Below, piece after piece: positions 35,851-44,639 of a stretch of 64,000 nt of DNA (its first letter is position 1; the number at the start of each line of letters is the position of its first letter). This stretch comes from Flammeovirga pectinis (lineage in GTDB: Bacteria; Bacteroidota; Bacteroidia; Cytophagales; Flammeovirgaceae), in assembly GCF_003970675.1 (NCBI RefSeq), contig NZ_CP034562.1, positions 4,218,501 through 4,282,500 of the forward strand, written 5' to 3'. The notes below the pieces were generated by a model that saw nothing but the letters and a program-made list of their open reading frames with translations, did no database searches and was not told the origin of the DNA. A program made the position numbers and the translations under genes.

Positions 35851-37218
35851 TTAGGCTTTTTCTAGTATTTCTGTGGTCTCTTTTTCTGAAGCTGAAGACC
35901 AAAGCTTTTCAATTTCTTCTAATGATTTCCCTTTTGTTTCTGGAATATACTTTTTGATAAAGTAGATAGATGGAATACAAATAATTCCGAAAATAATAAA
36001 CGTGGCAGCTGCTCCTAACCCTTCTAACAACATCGGGAAAACTTGTCCGACAACTGCGTTTGCTGCCCATAAAACCAACGTACTTATTGACATTGCTTTG
36101 GCTCTGTAATTGGTTGGAAAAACTTCTGATGCCACCACAAATTGAACGGGGCCTAAAGAGAAGGCGTAACAAGAAATAAATAATAAAATACCTCCTACAA
36201 CCCAATAACCACTCACTACATTTAAGGCAAATAAACTACCTGTAATAAGTAATGCGATTGTAACGCCAGATGCACCTAAAAGTAATAATGGTTTTCTTCC
36301 CCATTTGTCGATATAGGCAATAGCTAAAAAGGTAAATAATGTATTTACAATTCCTATGGTTACTTGTCCGCCCAATGATTCTGACATGCTAAAACCTGCA
36401 GCTGCAAGAATTGATGGTCCGTAATAAATAATGGCATTAATACCACATAATTGCGAGAATAACATCAAAAAGATAGAAATACCCATTGGCTTTTTAAGTG
36501 CTCCTGTAAAGAGGGTTTTCAAGTGGACCTCTTTGTTGTCCTCTTCTTTATCATCAAAATCAATGGCTAATTCTTTAGAGATTTGTTGTGCTTTTAAACG
36601 TTCTCCATGCAAAGCTAACCACCTTGGGCTTTTAGGTACTACAATCAATCCTAAAAGAAATAACCCTGCAGGAATAACTTCTACTGCAAACATTCCTCTC
36701 CATATTTCATCACCAAAAAAACCTGTAATAAGGGCAAATTCTTTTGCGTAAACTTGGATATAATTGTTAGAAAAATACGCTCCTAAAATACCTAAAGTTA
36801 TGGCCAATTGGTAGATGGTAACTAAACGACCTCTGTATGCTTTTGGCGAGATTTCGCTTATATACAACGGGGCAACCATAGAGGCTAAACCGATTGCAAT
36901 ACCACCTAAAATTCTGTATAGAATTAACCCAAATAGAGACATCGAAAAAGCACACCCAATTGCAGACACTAAAAACAGCCCTGCGGCAACCATTAAAAGG
37001 TATTTTCTACCTAGTTTATCACCCAAATACCCTGAGCAACTAACACCTAAAATAGACCCTACCAATGCAGAACTAACAAACCACCCTGTAAGGGCAGCTG
37101 TTAGTTCGTATTGTTCTTTAACCAACGGGATTGTGCCAGAAATTACGGCAGTATCAAACCCGAAAAGTAAACCTGCCAAAGCGGCAACGAATGTAATAAA
37201 GATTACTTTTGCATTCAT
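35851..37218 (-). CDS. MFS sugar porter (sugar:H+ symporter)
   Basis: A 455-residue inner-membrane protein with 12 predicted helices. Sugar-porter signatures are present: GFDTAVISGTIPLVKE in helix 1, GDKLGRKYLLM in loop 2-3, APLYISEISPKAYRGRLV, PKSPRWLALHGE and the final PETKGKSLEEIEKLW. Members take up hexoses such as xylose, glucose or galactose; mannose is likely here. Its start codon is only 4 bp after the stop of the kinase-isomerase gene, so uptake and phosphorylation of the same sugar are probably coupled in one operon. Confidence 0.9.
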   Translation of the reverse strand: MNAKVIFITFVAALAGLLFGFDTAVISGTIPLVKEQYELTAALTGWFVSSALVGSILGVSCSGYLGDKLGRKYLLMVAAGLFLVSAIGCAFSMSLFGLILYRILGGIAIGLASMVAPLYISEISPKAYRGRLVTIYQLAITLGILGAYFSNNYIQVYAKEFALITGFFGDEIWRGMFAVEVIPAGLFLLGLIVVPKSPRWLALHGERLKAQQISKELAIDFDDKEEDNKEVHLKTLFTGALKKPMGISIFLMLFSQLCGINAIIYYGPSILAAAGFSMSESLGGQVTIGIVNTLFTFLAIAYIDKWGRKPLLLLGASGVTIALLITGSLFALNVVSGYWVVGGILLFISCYAFSLGPVQFVVASEVFPTNYRAKAMSISTLVLWAANAVVGQVFPMLLEGLGAAATFIIFGIICIPSIYFIKKYIPETKGKSLEEIEKLWSSASEKETTEILEKA

Positions 37219-37222
37219 AGTC

Positions 37223-39883
37223 TTAGCATTCTTCAGATTTTACATAAGAGTTGATCACTTTTACGCGTCTACCAGATGTATTAATCAGTTTATAAGATCC
37301 ACTTGCTGCCGGAACAACAAACGTTTCTGCATAATTTATATCAAAAGAATTTCCGTTTGTTTCTACAGTAATTGACTCCCCTTCTACCAAACTCATTACA
37401 TGACATTGGTTCTTTAACTGTACTTCTATACCATGGTCGAACTCAAAACGCTCGATAGCATAAAAGTGCTCTTTATGGGTAGGTAGGTTAACTATTTTAT
37501 AGTCTTTCCCTTCTTTTAATACCTCTGGAGTAGAAATTAATTCTTCCTGAACTTTTGCTCCTTTACGATCAAAGTTTAAGTTTTCCATACCACGTTCAAT
37601 GTTCATCGGTCTTGGTTTTCCATCTAAATCTAGACGTAACCAATCGTACATTTTAAACGTGAAAATATAAGGTGTTGCACTAATTTCTAACACCATTCCG
37701 TCTGTTCCAGAACAATGAATTGTACCGTTAGGAATAAGGAATAAATCGTGCTTTTTTGCAGGGTGAACTTGCACATAATTTTCGATAGCTAACTCTTCAG
37801 AGTTTTCAAAACTATGTGTTAATGCTGCTCTAAATTTTTCTGGTTCAATGTCTTCTTGAAAACCCAAATATACTTTTGCATCTTCTTTGGCATCTAGCAT
37901 ATAATAGGTTTCGTCTTGCGTAAACTTATGTCCAAAGTTTTTCTGCATATATGGCACTGTTGGATGACATTGCACAGAAAGATTTCCCCCTTGGATAGTG
38001 TCCAAGAAATCAAAACGAATAGGGAATTCATAACCAAAACGATCACTTGCTTCTCCTAATACATTTTTATTATTGTAATACATTAAAAAGTCAAAAGAAA
38101 CTTCTAATAAAGCACCATTTTGTTCGAAGACAATTCCATTTTCTGGAACTATCAACTCAAAAGACCAAGCGTAATTAGGTACATCTTCTGCCAATCCACC
38201 AATTTTTTCTTTAATCCATTGACCGCCCCATGCACCAGGTTCAAACCAAGGTCTCACTCTAAAAGCATTATTAGACATTTCTTCTAATCCTTTTCTAAAA
38301 GAAACCCCATCTGTCCAAGTGATCGCATCACTTCTTTGCTCATCAATTATGTAATCTATCTTTGGAAGAATAGCAGCTTTTTGATTGTTTAAAATTACCC
38401 AATCAATAAAATACATGCGTTTGTACTGAGGCTTTGCAGCTATACTTTCTTTTGCTCCAATATTAATCACTCCACCCGCACGAGAGCGGAATTGAATTTC
38501 ATTTTTTGGTACATCAAGATAGACAACCTTAGCCCCTTCTACTTTTAATAAAGATGCTCCACAGCCATAAATCACTGTTAAAACATTTTTATCTACAGTA
38601 ACAGCATCTACTTTTTGTTTATCGAAGAAGTCAATTAATTTCCCTTCAAATAATTTACCAAAAATAGGATCATCGCCCCCTAAATAAGGTGCTGTAATTT
38701 TATTTATTTCTTCTTCTGATTTTAAAGCTGCATTGATATTTACAAATTGTATTTTTTCAATTCCTTCACCTTTAAAAGCTTCTAATAATTGTGTAGTTAC
38801 AGTTTCCCAAGCAACACCTACATACCCTTCTAATAAAAGGGTAGAATATTGCTTTAATTCTCCAGCAAGTGATTGGTAGCCAGTTTTAATTTCTCCTTCT
38901 TTTAAGGTATGTGATGGATAAATATCGTAAGCACCTTTTTCCGTTTTTTGTACTGATGAAGGCATCAAGTACTGTTTTGTATTTCTTGTCATGTTTGTTG
39001 ATTTAGTTTTTATAAAATTTGATGCTGCTCCAATCATCGACGCTTCTTCAGTTTCAGCGTAAGCAACTATATCGTCTATATTTAAATTGTTTTTAATGGG
39101 AGTATCAAACAAAGACATTGCTTTTGTGATATTCCCACCAATAATCATTTTTGTAGGTTTAAATGTTGTACACCAAGGGGCTAATGTAGCTGAAAGGTTA
39201 TTCCCAAATTCATCAAAAAGTTGTTTAGACGTTTCATTGTTAGCTTGCACAATTTCTTTTACGCCTTTTATATTTTCTCCTACTCTTTTTTGCCATTCCT
39301 TGGTAAACCACCTTGTAGAAATATAATCTTCATTTATACCTTCTTTAAAGGGAACAAAATGTAATTTCCCTTCTTCTGGTACTTCATTACCTGTGGTTAC
39401 CATTTTGCCATTATCTACAAAACCAGAACCGTAACCTGTACCTAGTGTAATCCCTACTACACGTTCATTATCCCATTTTTTAGCATGTACAGCACCTAAT
39501 ATAAAGGCATCTGCATCGTTTATAAATTGGATATCATTGGGTGTTGAAAGGTACTCTTTTAATGCAGTATATAGTGCTAATCTTATATTCCATCCAAAGA
39601 TGCTCTCATATTTACCTACACCCTTAATTTCTGATATTCCTAACGTATAATTAAATGGACCAGGCATAGCAATACCAATACCTTCAATTGGATTTGTGAA
39701 AGCTTGTAAGGAGTTTTTAAAAGCAGCCAACCAATCAGAAATGATAACATTTCCGTCTGTTGCGTTGCTATTTATTACTTTGTGATACACTGTAGATTTT
39801 ACAACTTTTTTAGTAGTAAAATCGACTACCGCTGTTGTAATATGACTACCTCCTATATCTGCTGTTAAAATAAAATTAGACAT
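37223..39883 (-). CDS. Fusion of ROK-family sugar kinase and class I mannose-6-phosphate isomerase
   Basis: An 886-residue cytoplasmic protein. Residues 1-~290 are a ROK kinase: phosphate motif ADIGGSHITTAVVDF, GIAMPGPFNY, a catalytic Asp in FINDADAFILGA, VVGITLGTGYGSGFVD, and a C-terminal MIGAASNF. The usual CxCGxxGC zinc motif of ROK proteins is absent; the place reads LHFVPFKEGINEDYIS. Residues ~297-886 form a long class I phosphomannose isomerase: RPWFEPGAWGGQWIKE, zinc-site residues in SVQCHPTVPYM and TQDETYY, NGTIHCSGTDGMVLEIS, and a C-terminal cupin. Together they would convert mannose to mannose-6-phosphate and then fructose-6-phosphate. The reading frame is continuous through the junction. 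Confidence 0.88.
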   Translation of the reverse strand: MSNFILTADIGGSHITTAVVDFTTKKVVKSTVYHKVINSNATDGNVIISDWLAAFKNSLQAFTNPIEGIGIAMPGPFNYTLGISEIKGVGKYESIFGWNIRLALYTALKEYLSTPNDIQFINDADAFILGAVHAKKWDNERVVGITLGTGYGSGFVDNGKMVTTGNEVPEEGKLHFVPFKEGINEDYISTRWFTKEWQKRVGENIKGVKEIVQANNETSKQLFDEFGNNLSATLAPWCTTFKPTKMIIGGNITKAMSLFDTPIKNNLNIDDIVAYAETEEASMIGAASNFIKTKSTNMTRNTKQYLMPSSVQKTEKGAYDIYPSHTLKEGEIKTGYQSLAGELKQYSTLLLEGYVGVAWETVTTQLLEAFKGEGIEKIQFVNINAALKSEEEINKITAPYLGGDDPIFGKLFEGKLIDFFDKQKVDAVTVDKNVLTVIYGCGASLLKVEGAKVVYLDVPKNEIQFRSRAGGVINIGAKESIAAKPQYKRMYFIDWVILNNQKAAILPKIDYIIDEQRSDAITWTDGVSFRKGLEEMSNNAFRVRPWFEPGAWGGQWIKEKIGGLAEDVPNYAWSFELIVPENGIVFEQNGALLEVSFDFLMYYNNKNVLGEASDRFGYEFPIRFDFLDTIQGGNLSVQCHPTVPYMQKNFGHKFTQDETYYMLDAKEDAKVYLGFQEDIEPEKFRAALTHSFENSEELAIENYVQVHPAKKHDLFLIPNGTIHCSGTDGMVLEISATPYIFTFKMYDWLRLDLDGKPRPMNIERGMENLNFDRKGAKVQEELISTPEVLKEGKDYKIVNLPTHKEHFYAIERFEFDHGIEVQLKNQCHVMSLVEGESITVETNGNSFDINYAETFVVPAASGSYKLINTSGRRVKVINSYVKSEEC

Positions 39884-39935
39884 TTTTAATTGATGTTAGT
39901 TCTAGCCAAGTTTAAACGTTAATGCTTAAAAGCAT

Positions 39936-40664
39936 CTATTTATTAATTTCTATTTGATAGGTAAAACGATCTGCTCTGTAATACCCTTCATTGATTTCTA
40001 TTACCCTTCCTCCAGGGTCTGAAACAATTCTTTTTCTAAATAATATGGGCGATCCTTCTTCTACTTCTAATAACGATGCTAGTTTATTATCTGCTAGCAT
40101 TGCTGTTAATTCTTCTGCTGATTTTGTAAGTACAATAGAGGTTTGCTCTTCTATTATATCATACAATGGTTTATCGAATTTCTCGTTTACATCAAATTGT
40201 ACTTTAGGATGAAACCACGAAATAAAATATACAAATGGCGATTCTTGATCTCCTCGTACTCTCACTAACTGATTTACCTCTTTGCCTTCCTCTATATTCA
40301 AAAGGCTGGCTAATTGTTCATCTGCTTTCTGTTGTGATAAATCAACTTTATAATTCTTAAAAGGAATACCCTTATTGTTCATTTCTTGTGTAAAAGAATG
40401 CCACTCAGATAACTTAGTACCAATTTTCCTTTTGGGAACAGTAGTGCCTACACCTTTTTTTCTTGCCAATAACCCTTCACTTACTAAAGTATTAATTGCC
40501 TGTCTAACAGTATTCCTAGATACGGCTAACCTATTGCTAATGTCTACTTCTTTCGGAAAAAGTTCTCCGTTATCATAATCTCCAGAATCTATTAATGCTC
40601 TTAAAACATCTTCTATCTGCTTATGAAATGGTATTGCTGATTTGTGGTCTATAGCTATGTTCAT
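39936..40664 (-). CDS. GntR/HutC-family transcriptional regulator
   Basis: A 242-residue repressor-type regulator. Residues ~5-72 are the GntR winged helix (IPFHKQIEDVLRALIDSG, LAVSRNTVRQAINTLVSEG); residues ~90-235 are a UTRA ligand-binding domain (EGSPILFRKRIVSDPGGRVI). UTRA regulators usually respond to phosphorylated sugars, which fits its place as first gene of the kinase-isomerase/transporter/GH operon (52 bp before it). A palindrome 13 bp in front of its start codon may be its operator. Confidence 0.88.
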   Translation of the reverse strand: MNIAIDHKSAIPFHKQIEDVLRALIDSGDYDNGELFPKEVDISNRLAVSRNTVRQAINTLVSEGLLARKKGVGTTVPKRKIGTKLSEWHSFTQEMNNKGIPFKNYKVDLSQQKADEQLASLLNIEEGKEVNQLVRVRGDQESPFVYFISWFHPKVQFDVNEKFDKPLYDIIEEQTSIVLTKSAEELTAMLADNKLASLLEVEEGSPILFRKRIVSDPGGRVIEINEGYYRADRFTYQIEINK

Positions 40665-40676
40665 TATCTATGTTTA

Positions 40677-40690
40677 TATGTTTGAACATA
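40677..40690. promoter_or_regulatory. Candidate GntR operator (autoregulation)
   Basis: TATGTTTGAACATA has 6-bp inverted arms (TATGTT/AACATA) around a 2-bp centre. Two more TATGTT half-sites occur at 40656 and 40669. The position just before the GntR start suggests autoregulation and possible influence on the divergent AraC gene. I did not find the full palindrome elsewhere in the window by eye. Confidence 0.45.
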
Positions 40691-40865
40691 CCAAAACAAC
40701 AAAAGTTTTTTATTAATGTCAACCCTACGTTTATTGATTCGATATTATTAACAGATCACACTATACACACGCGTCTAAAAACTGCCGTAAAACATGTAAT
40801 CTCTTTCTATCATTTTTATATCTTCTTTATTTTTATGACTTTTAAGTTTAATCACAACAGAGAAT

Positions 40866-41702
40866 ATGGCTATAAAAACCTTTTTATTTGAGACCTTTAT
40901 TCTACATCCCAACGATGTTTTTCACTTGGCAAGAACAACCATAGACCAAAGGGAAGACCTCTTGTTGCATAAGCATAATTATGCAGAATTTTTTGTTGTT
41001 TCTGAGGGAACAGGTGTTCACTTAATAAATGGTGAAAAACAGCAAATTCAAAAAGGTAGCTTTTCTTTTATTCGCCCAGATGATGTACACACATTTATAA
41101 GAACTTCTAAAGAAGGGTTAGTTATTACAAATTTGGCGATAAAAACGGCTTATCTCAAACATTATATTGAGAGGTATTTTATAGAGGAGAAGGACTTTTA
41201 TTGGCACAATACTACAGCTCCTTTTCAAGGTGTTTTTAAAGAGCAACAATTAAAAGAAGTGCTTTATAGAATTGACATAATGATGGATAAACCTAACAAT
41301 TTTCTCACATTAGATTTGTTCCTTATTCACCTATTTGATCTACTTAATGAGTCCTCTTCTAAGGCGCAGAAAATTCCTAGTTGGTTAACTTTTGCACTAG
41401 AACAATTTCGTTCTCCATATCATTTAAAAAAAGGGCAAGATAGTTTTATCATGCTTTCTCAGCGTTCTGGAGATCACATTAACAGGGTAATAAAAAATAT
41501 ATTACATAAAACACTTACAGAACTAATTAATGAGGAAAGACTAAATTATGCTGCCAAACAATTGGCCATGACAAATGCACCAATTAAAGGTATTTATACA
41601 GATGCAGGTTTTGACAACCACAGTTACTTTTTTAGAGTATTCAAAAAACAATTTGGGATAACACCATTAAAATATAGAAACAAGAACCATAAAATTTTTT
41701 AA
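40866..41702 (+). CDS. AraC-family regulator with N-terminal cupin
   Basis: A 278-residue regulator divergent from the GntR gene. Residues ~25-100 form an AraC-type cupin sensor (LLLHKHNYAEFFVVSEGTGV, GSFSFIRPDDVHTF); residues ~180-275 contain two helix-turn-helix motifs (GDHINRVIKNILHKTLTELI and AGFDNHSYFFRVFKKQFGIT). This layout is typical of activators of sugar-use genes such as melibiose or rhamnose regulators. It probably adds a second cytoplasmic control layer to the mannoside locus. Confidence 0.88.
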   Translation: MAIKTFLFETFILHPNDVFHLARTTIDQREDLLLHKHNYAEFFVVSEGTGVHLINGEKQQIQKGSFSFIRPDDVHTFIRTSKEGLVITNLAIKTAYLKHYIERYFIEEKDFYWHNTTAPFQGVFKEQQLKEVLYRIDIMMDKPNNFLTLDLFLIHLFDLLNESSSKAQKIPSWLTFALEQFRSPYHLKKGQDSFIMLSQRSGDHINRVIKNILHKTLTELINEERLNYAAKQLAMTNAPIKGIYTDAGFDNHSYFFRVFKKQFGITPLKYRNKNHKIF

Positions 41703-41711
41703 AGAAAAAAA

Positions 41712-41730
41712 CAGGTGTAAAATACACCTG
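41712..41730 (-). terminator. Intrinsic terminator of the DUF6263 operon
   Basis: CAGGTGTA/TACACCTG (41712-41719 and 41723-41730) with a 3-nt loop. On the minus strand it is followed by TTTTTTTCTTT, so it ends transcription coming from the gene at 41851, just after the AraC stop on the other strand. Confidence 0.75.
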
Positions 41731-41850
41731 CCTCATTACAATCGAGCAATAATAAATAATCAGTGCGATCCAATAACTAAACTATGTATTGGAAAGATTC
41801 GGTTTTTACTTGCGTAATTAAAAACCTAGTTTTTGTGTTAATATTCTTAC

Positions 41851-42774
41851 TTATTCAACTTCAGTCTTGTCGTCTACTTGTATAAATGTTGATATAGTTT
41901 GAGGGATTTTCATTTCTTGACCTTGTGCTTTAACATAAGTGTCTCCTTTAATTTCCTGATTTATAATACATTTAGAGATCCACCCGTTAGAACGGTTCAA
42001 ATGATATGTCGACGTCATTGTTCCTTCACCATCAAAGCGAGTTAACATTCCGTTTGTCATTGTAAATTCTTTATTGTTGGGGTCTGTAGTAATAGTAGAT
42101 TTACCTTCTAATATTACTTCAGTTTTAGAAACTGATGCCATAGTGAATTCTGTGGCAACTTCTGCTTTTATTACATTATCTAAGGCATACTTTGTTTGCC
42201 ATGTACTCCCTTTTTTAACTATTTCAGAAGGGTAAATAGCAGTAATTGACTCTATATTTGTTGTTAAATTTTTCTCTCCATAAGATTGTTTTAACTGAGC
42301 AATCACCTGCTCTTTTTGCATTGCAGGAATGTCTTGTGTTTCAGCCAAAACTTGTTCCCATACATTATCCATTCCCTCAACTGCAATTACCTTTCCTTTG
42401 GTATTAATTTGCACTTCAAATCGTTTACTAATCATTGCTGATAAGATTGTAGAAAAAGGATCTTCCGATTTTGTTGATGAAAATGTTTGCATTTCAGGTC
42501 CCATCTGAATACCTACTTCTAACTCTGTATAATAAACATCCATAATATAGATGTTCTCCTTAACTTCTTTTACATGAAATACAGACTTGCTTTCGTTGTC
42601 CATATTTATGGTCATAGACTGGCCATTTACAGTTTGGTTAATAACTACATTACTAATTGAGTTCTGATTGTAATTATTTCCTTTTTGTAATTTGAGTGAC
42701 AAATCTACTTTTTGGGCATGAGCGTTCATCATCATTAAAAGCATGATGAATAATACATTGAAAAATCTTTTCAT
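41851..42774 (-). CDS. DUF6263-like exported protein
   Basis: A 307-residue protein with a Sec signal (MKRFFNVLFIMLLMMMNAHA). The mature part has the pattern of the Bacteroidota DUF6263 group: LSLKLQKGNNYNQNSISNVV, FEVQINTKGKVIAVEGMDNV and SEIVKKGSTWQTKYALDNV, all beta-rich. The family is predicted to be periplasmic or outer-membrane associated, and its function is unknown. It is the last gene of a three-gene unit with two small membrane proteins; the stop of the preceding one is 4 bp before this start. Confidence 0.6.
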   Translation of the reverse strand: MKRFFNVLFIMLLMMMNAHAQKVDLSLKLQKGNNYNQNSISNVVINQTVNGQSMTINMDNESKSVFHVKEVKENIYIMDVYYTELEVGIQMGPEMQTFSSTKSEDPFSTILSAMISKRFEVQINTKGKVIAVEGMDNVWEQVLAETQDIPAMQKEQVIAQLKQSYGEKNLTTNIESITAIYPSEIVKKGSTWQTKYALDNVIKAEVATEFTMASVSKTEVILEGKSTITTDPNNKEFTMTNGMLTRFDGEGTMTSTYHLNRSNGWISKCIINQEIKGDTYVKAQGQEMKIPQTISTFIQVDDKTEVE

Positions 42775-42778
42775 TAGT

Positions 42779-42925
42779 TTAAAATTTAAGTCGTTTTATA
42801 AAGGCATATATTACCACGAAACATACAATAGAAAGTAAACTAAATACTGTTTTTAAAGTACTTTCTGATGTATATATCAAATAAGAGTTAAAAGCTATAA
42901 TAAGTGCTATTCTATTAAGATTCAT
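42779..42925 (-). CDS. 48-residue two-helix membrane protein
   Basis: A short ORF read by hand: ATG at 42925, TAA ending at 42779. The peptide begins MNLNRIALIIAFNSYLIYTS and continues with a second hydrophobic stretch (TVFSLLSIVCFVVIYAFI) and a basic tail (KRLKF). The start overlaps the end of the preceding small gene by 11 bp, and the stop is 4 bp before the DUF6263 start. The overlap, the positive-inside tail and the tight packing argue that it is real. Its function is unknown. Confidence 0.6.
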   Translation of the reverse strand: MNLNRIALIIAFNSYLIYTSESTLKTVFSLLSIVCFVVIYAFIKRLKF

Positions 42926-43103
42926 CCCTAATAATAAATAAATACAACGCAAAGAAAATTGATACAGTAGAAAGCCCCATAAGAAAGCCCCTTAGAAACC
43001 CCTCTAATAAAAAATATGAAGCGGCAGCTATTGCGATAGATGAGACAAGGTAGATTCCAATTCTTTTTGGGTTTCCTTGTAGATACTGTTGAAGTTTTGA
43101 CAT
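42915..43103 (-). CDS. Small two-helix membrane protein
   Basis: A 62-residue protein starting at the ATG at 43103 (MSKLQQYLQGNPKRIGIYLV); a frame extending to 43136 adds 11 residues that do not look like part of it. Two membrane helices (IGIYLVSSIAIAAASYFLL and GFLMGLSTVSIFFALYLFII) with a short basic N-terminus. It overlaps the 48-residue gene and leads a unit with DUF6263. No homolog comes to mind. Confidence 0.6.
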   Translation of the reverse strand: MSKLQQYLQGNPKRIGIYLVSSIAIAAASYFLLEGFLRGFLMGLSTVSIFFALYLFIIRDES

Positions 43104-43136
43104 AGTTATTATTGAGTTTTCATACTTTCCCTGCAT

Positions 43137-43649
43137 AAGTTACTAGGCAAGGAAAGTATAAAGTAATAGTGTATTTAGTTTACGAATAATAATATAATGT
43201 TCCGGTTTTTAGATAGCGTTGTTCTCATTATTATTTGACAAACTTAAACAAGTCTTTAAATAAAGTCAAAAGACCTCTTTTACAGATAATCATTTAAATA
43301 AAAGTGATCAATAAGTCTTTAAAAGTACTTTATAGCAAAAATATGACTAAGTCTAACTAGTAAATCAATATTAATAAAATCATTTAACAAAAAATACATT
43401 AACATTTACATGTCGATTTATTACTATTTATTTAAAAAATAATACAATAATAAAATCTCGCTATTTTAAAAGGTTAATAAGTAGCACCTACAACAGATTG
43501 TATATATAGAAACTTACATCAACCTATTTTAATGACCCTCATCATGTTGTATGTGATTAAACTAAATGAATTTAAATAAAATTAACTTAAATAAAAGTAG
43601 AGCGTCTATTGAGTTATACATATTTTATTTACAAAAAACGATTGTGATA
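43137..43649. other. AT-rich intergenic region
   Basis: About 510 bp between divergent small-protein genes. Very AT-rich with many short A and T runs. I see no ORF with coding character, no strong hairpin and no tRNA. Confidence 0.5.
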
Positions 43650-43808
43650 ATGAGAGATTTTTTAGAAATCATCAAAGGCTTTTTAGCAGTAGTAGTAACA
43701 TTCTCGATAGTACTTGTTTGCGTCCATTTTATTTTAGGACCAGAACATAATGCTATTGATGATGTGCCTCAGACACATGTATACATAGGAGATAACACAT
43801 CAGTTTAA
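43650..43808 (+). CDS. 52-residue single-helix membrane protein
   Basis: Starts at the ATG at 43650 (MRDFLEIIKGFLAVVVTFSI); an in-frame ATG at 43566 would add a poorly structured 28-residue leader. One membrane helix (about residues 9-30) is followed by a short acidic outside tail (GPEHNAIDDVPQTH). A hairpin with a T run follows 22 bp after the stop. Function unknown. Confidence 0.5.
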   Translation: MRDFLEIIKGFLAVVVTFSIVLVCVHFILGPEHNAIDDVPQTHVYIGDNTSV

Positions 43809-43830
43809 CTGGTCTAAAAATATACCCACT

Positions 43831-43869
43831 AGGCGGCATTGGTATTCTATCAGCGTCGCCTTTTTTTTT
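43831..43869 (+). terminator. Probable intrinsic terminator
   Basis: AGGCGGC (43831-43837) pairs with GTCGCCT (43855-43861, one G-U pair), followed by a run of T. The 17-nt loop is large. It ends the small membrane-protein gene before apt. Confidence 0.65.
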
Positions 43870-43979
43870 GTCCAAAAAGCACACTCTATTTAATAGATTT
43901 TAATATTACAAACAAAACAACTGTTACATTACAACCAATAGAGTTAAAATTGTATTTTTAGCTTTAATTAAAATGCTAT

Positions 43980-44492
43980 ATGGAATTACAAAAATACATT
44001 AGAGACGTTCAGGACTTCCCAAAACCTGGAATTGGTTTTAAAGATATCACACCTCTACTTCTAAATAATGAGGCTTTAACTGCTGCATTAAATGCTTTTA
44101 TTAAATTGGTTGATGGGCAAAAAATCGACAAAGTAGTATCTATGGAGTCTAGAGGTTTCTTTTTCGGACCAATGATCGCAAAAGAAATTGGAGCTGGCTT
44201 TGTTCCTGTTAGAAAACCCGGAAAACTTCCTTATAAAACAATTAAGCAAGAATACGCATTAGAATATGGCACAGATGTTTTAGAAATGCATGTTGATGCT
44301 ATCCAAAAAGGTGATCGTGTTTTAATTCATGATGATGTTTTAGCTACTGGTGGAACTGCAGAAGCTGTAGTGAAAATGGTAGAAGAAGCTGGTGGCATTA
44401 TCGTTCAACTTGATTTCCTTATTGACCTTACTTTTTTAAACGGTAAGAAAAAATTAGCAGGTCATACTGTAAATGCACTTATTGAGTATTAA
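43980..44492 (+). CDS. apt: Adenine phosphoribosyltransferase
   Basis: A 170-residue cytoplasmic salvage enzyme that makes AMP from adenine and PRPP. Length and motifs match Apt: RDVQDFPKPGIGFKDITPLL at the start, SMESRGFFFGPMIAKEIGAG, FVPVRKPGKLPYKT, and the PRPP-binding loop VLIHDDVLATGGTAEAV. It is a single-gene unit with its own terminator. Confidence 0.96.
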   Translation: MELQKYIRDVQDFPKPGIGFKDITPLLLNNEALTAALNAFIKLVDGQKIDKVVSMESRGFFFGPMIAKEIGAGFVPVRKPGKLPYKTIKQEYALEYGTDVLEMHVDAIQKGDRVLIHDDVLATGGTAEAVVKMVEEAGGIIVQLDFLIDLTFLNGKKKLAGHTVNALIEY

Positions 44493-44519
44493 GCATTTAT
44501 TGTAGACTATTAATTTAAG

Positions 44520-44563
44520 AAAGGCTTCTTTTCGCAGAATTACTGTAGAAAAGAAGCCTTTTT
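44520..44563 (+). terminator. Intrinsic terminator of apt
   Basis: Arms AAGGCTTCTTTTC (44521-44533) and GAAAAGAAGCCTT (44548-44560), 13 bp, with a 14-nt loop and a following TTT. It lies 28 bp after the apt stop. Confidence 0.88.
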
Positions 44564-44639
44564 AGTAATACAATTTCTTTAAAAAGAAACTAATTCTATT
44601 TGATATTATTTATTGTTTAAACTTACAATAGATAAACTA

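Noticed and set aside
36815..37375. A 186-codon open frame antisense to the MFS and kinase-isomerase genes
   Set aside because: It is a shadow of two well-supported genes and has no recognisable motif.
43137..43649. Possible riboswitch or RNA gene in the long AT-rich gap
   Set aside because: No stable stem or conserved core motif visible.
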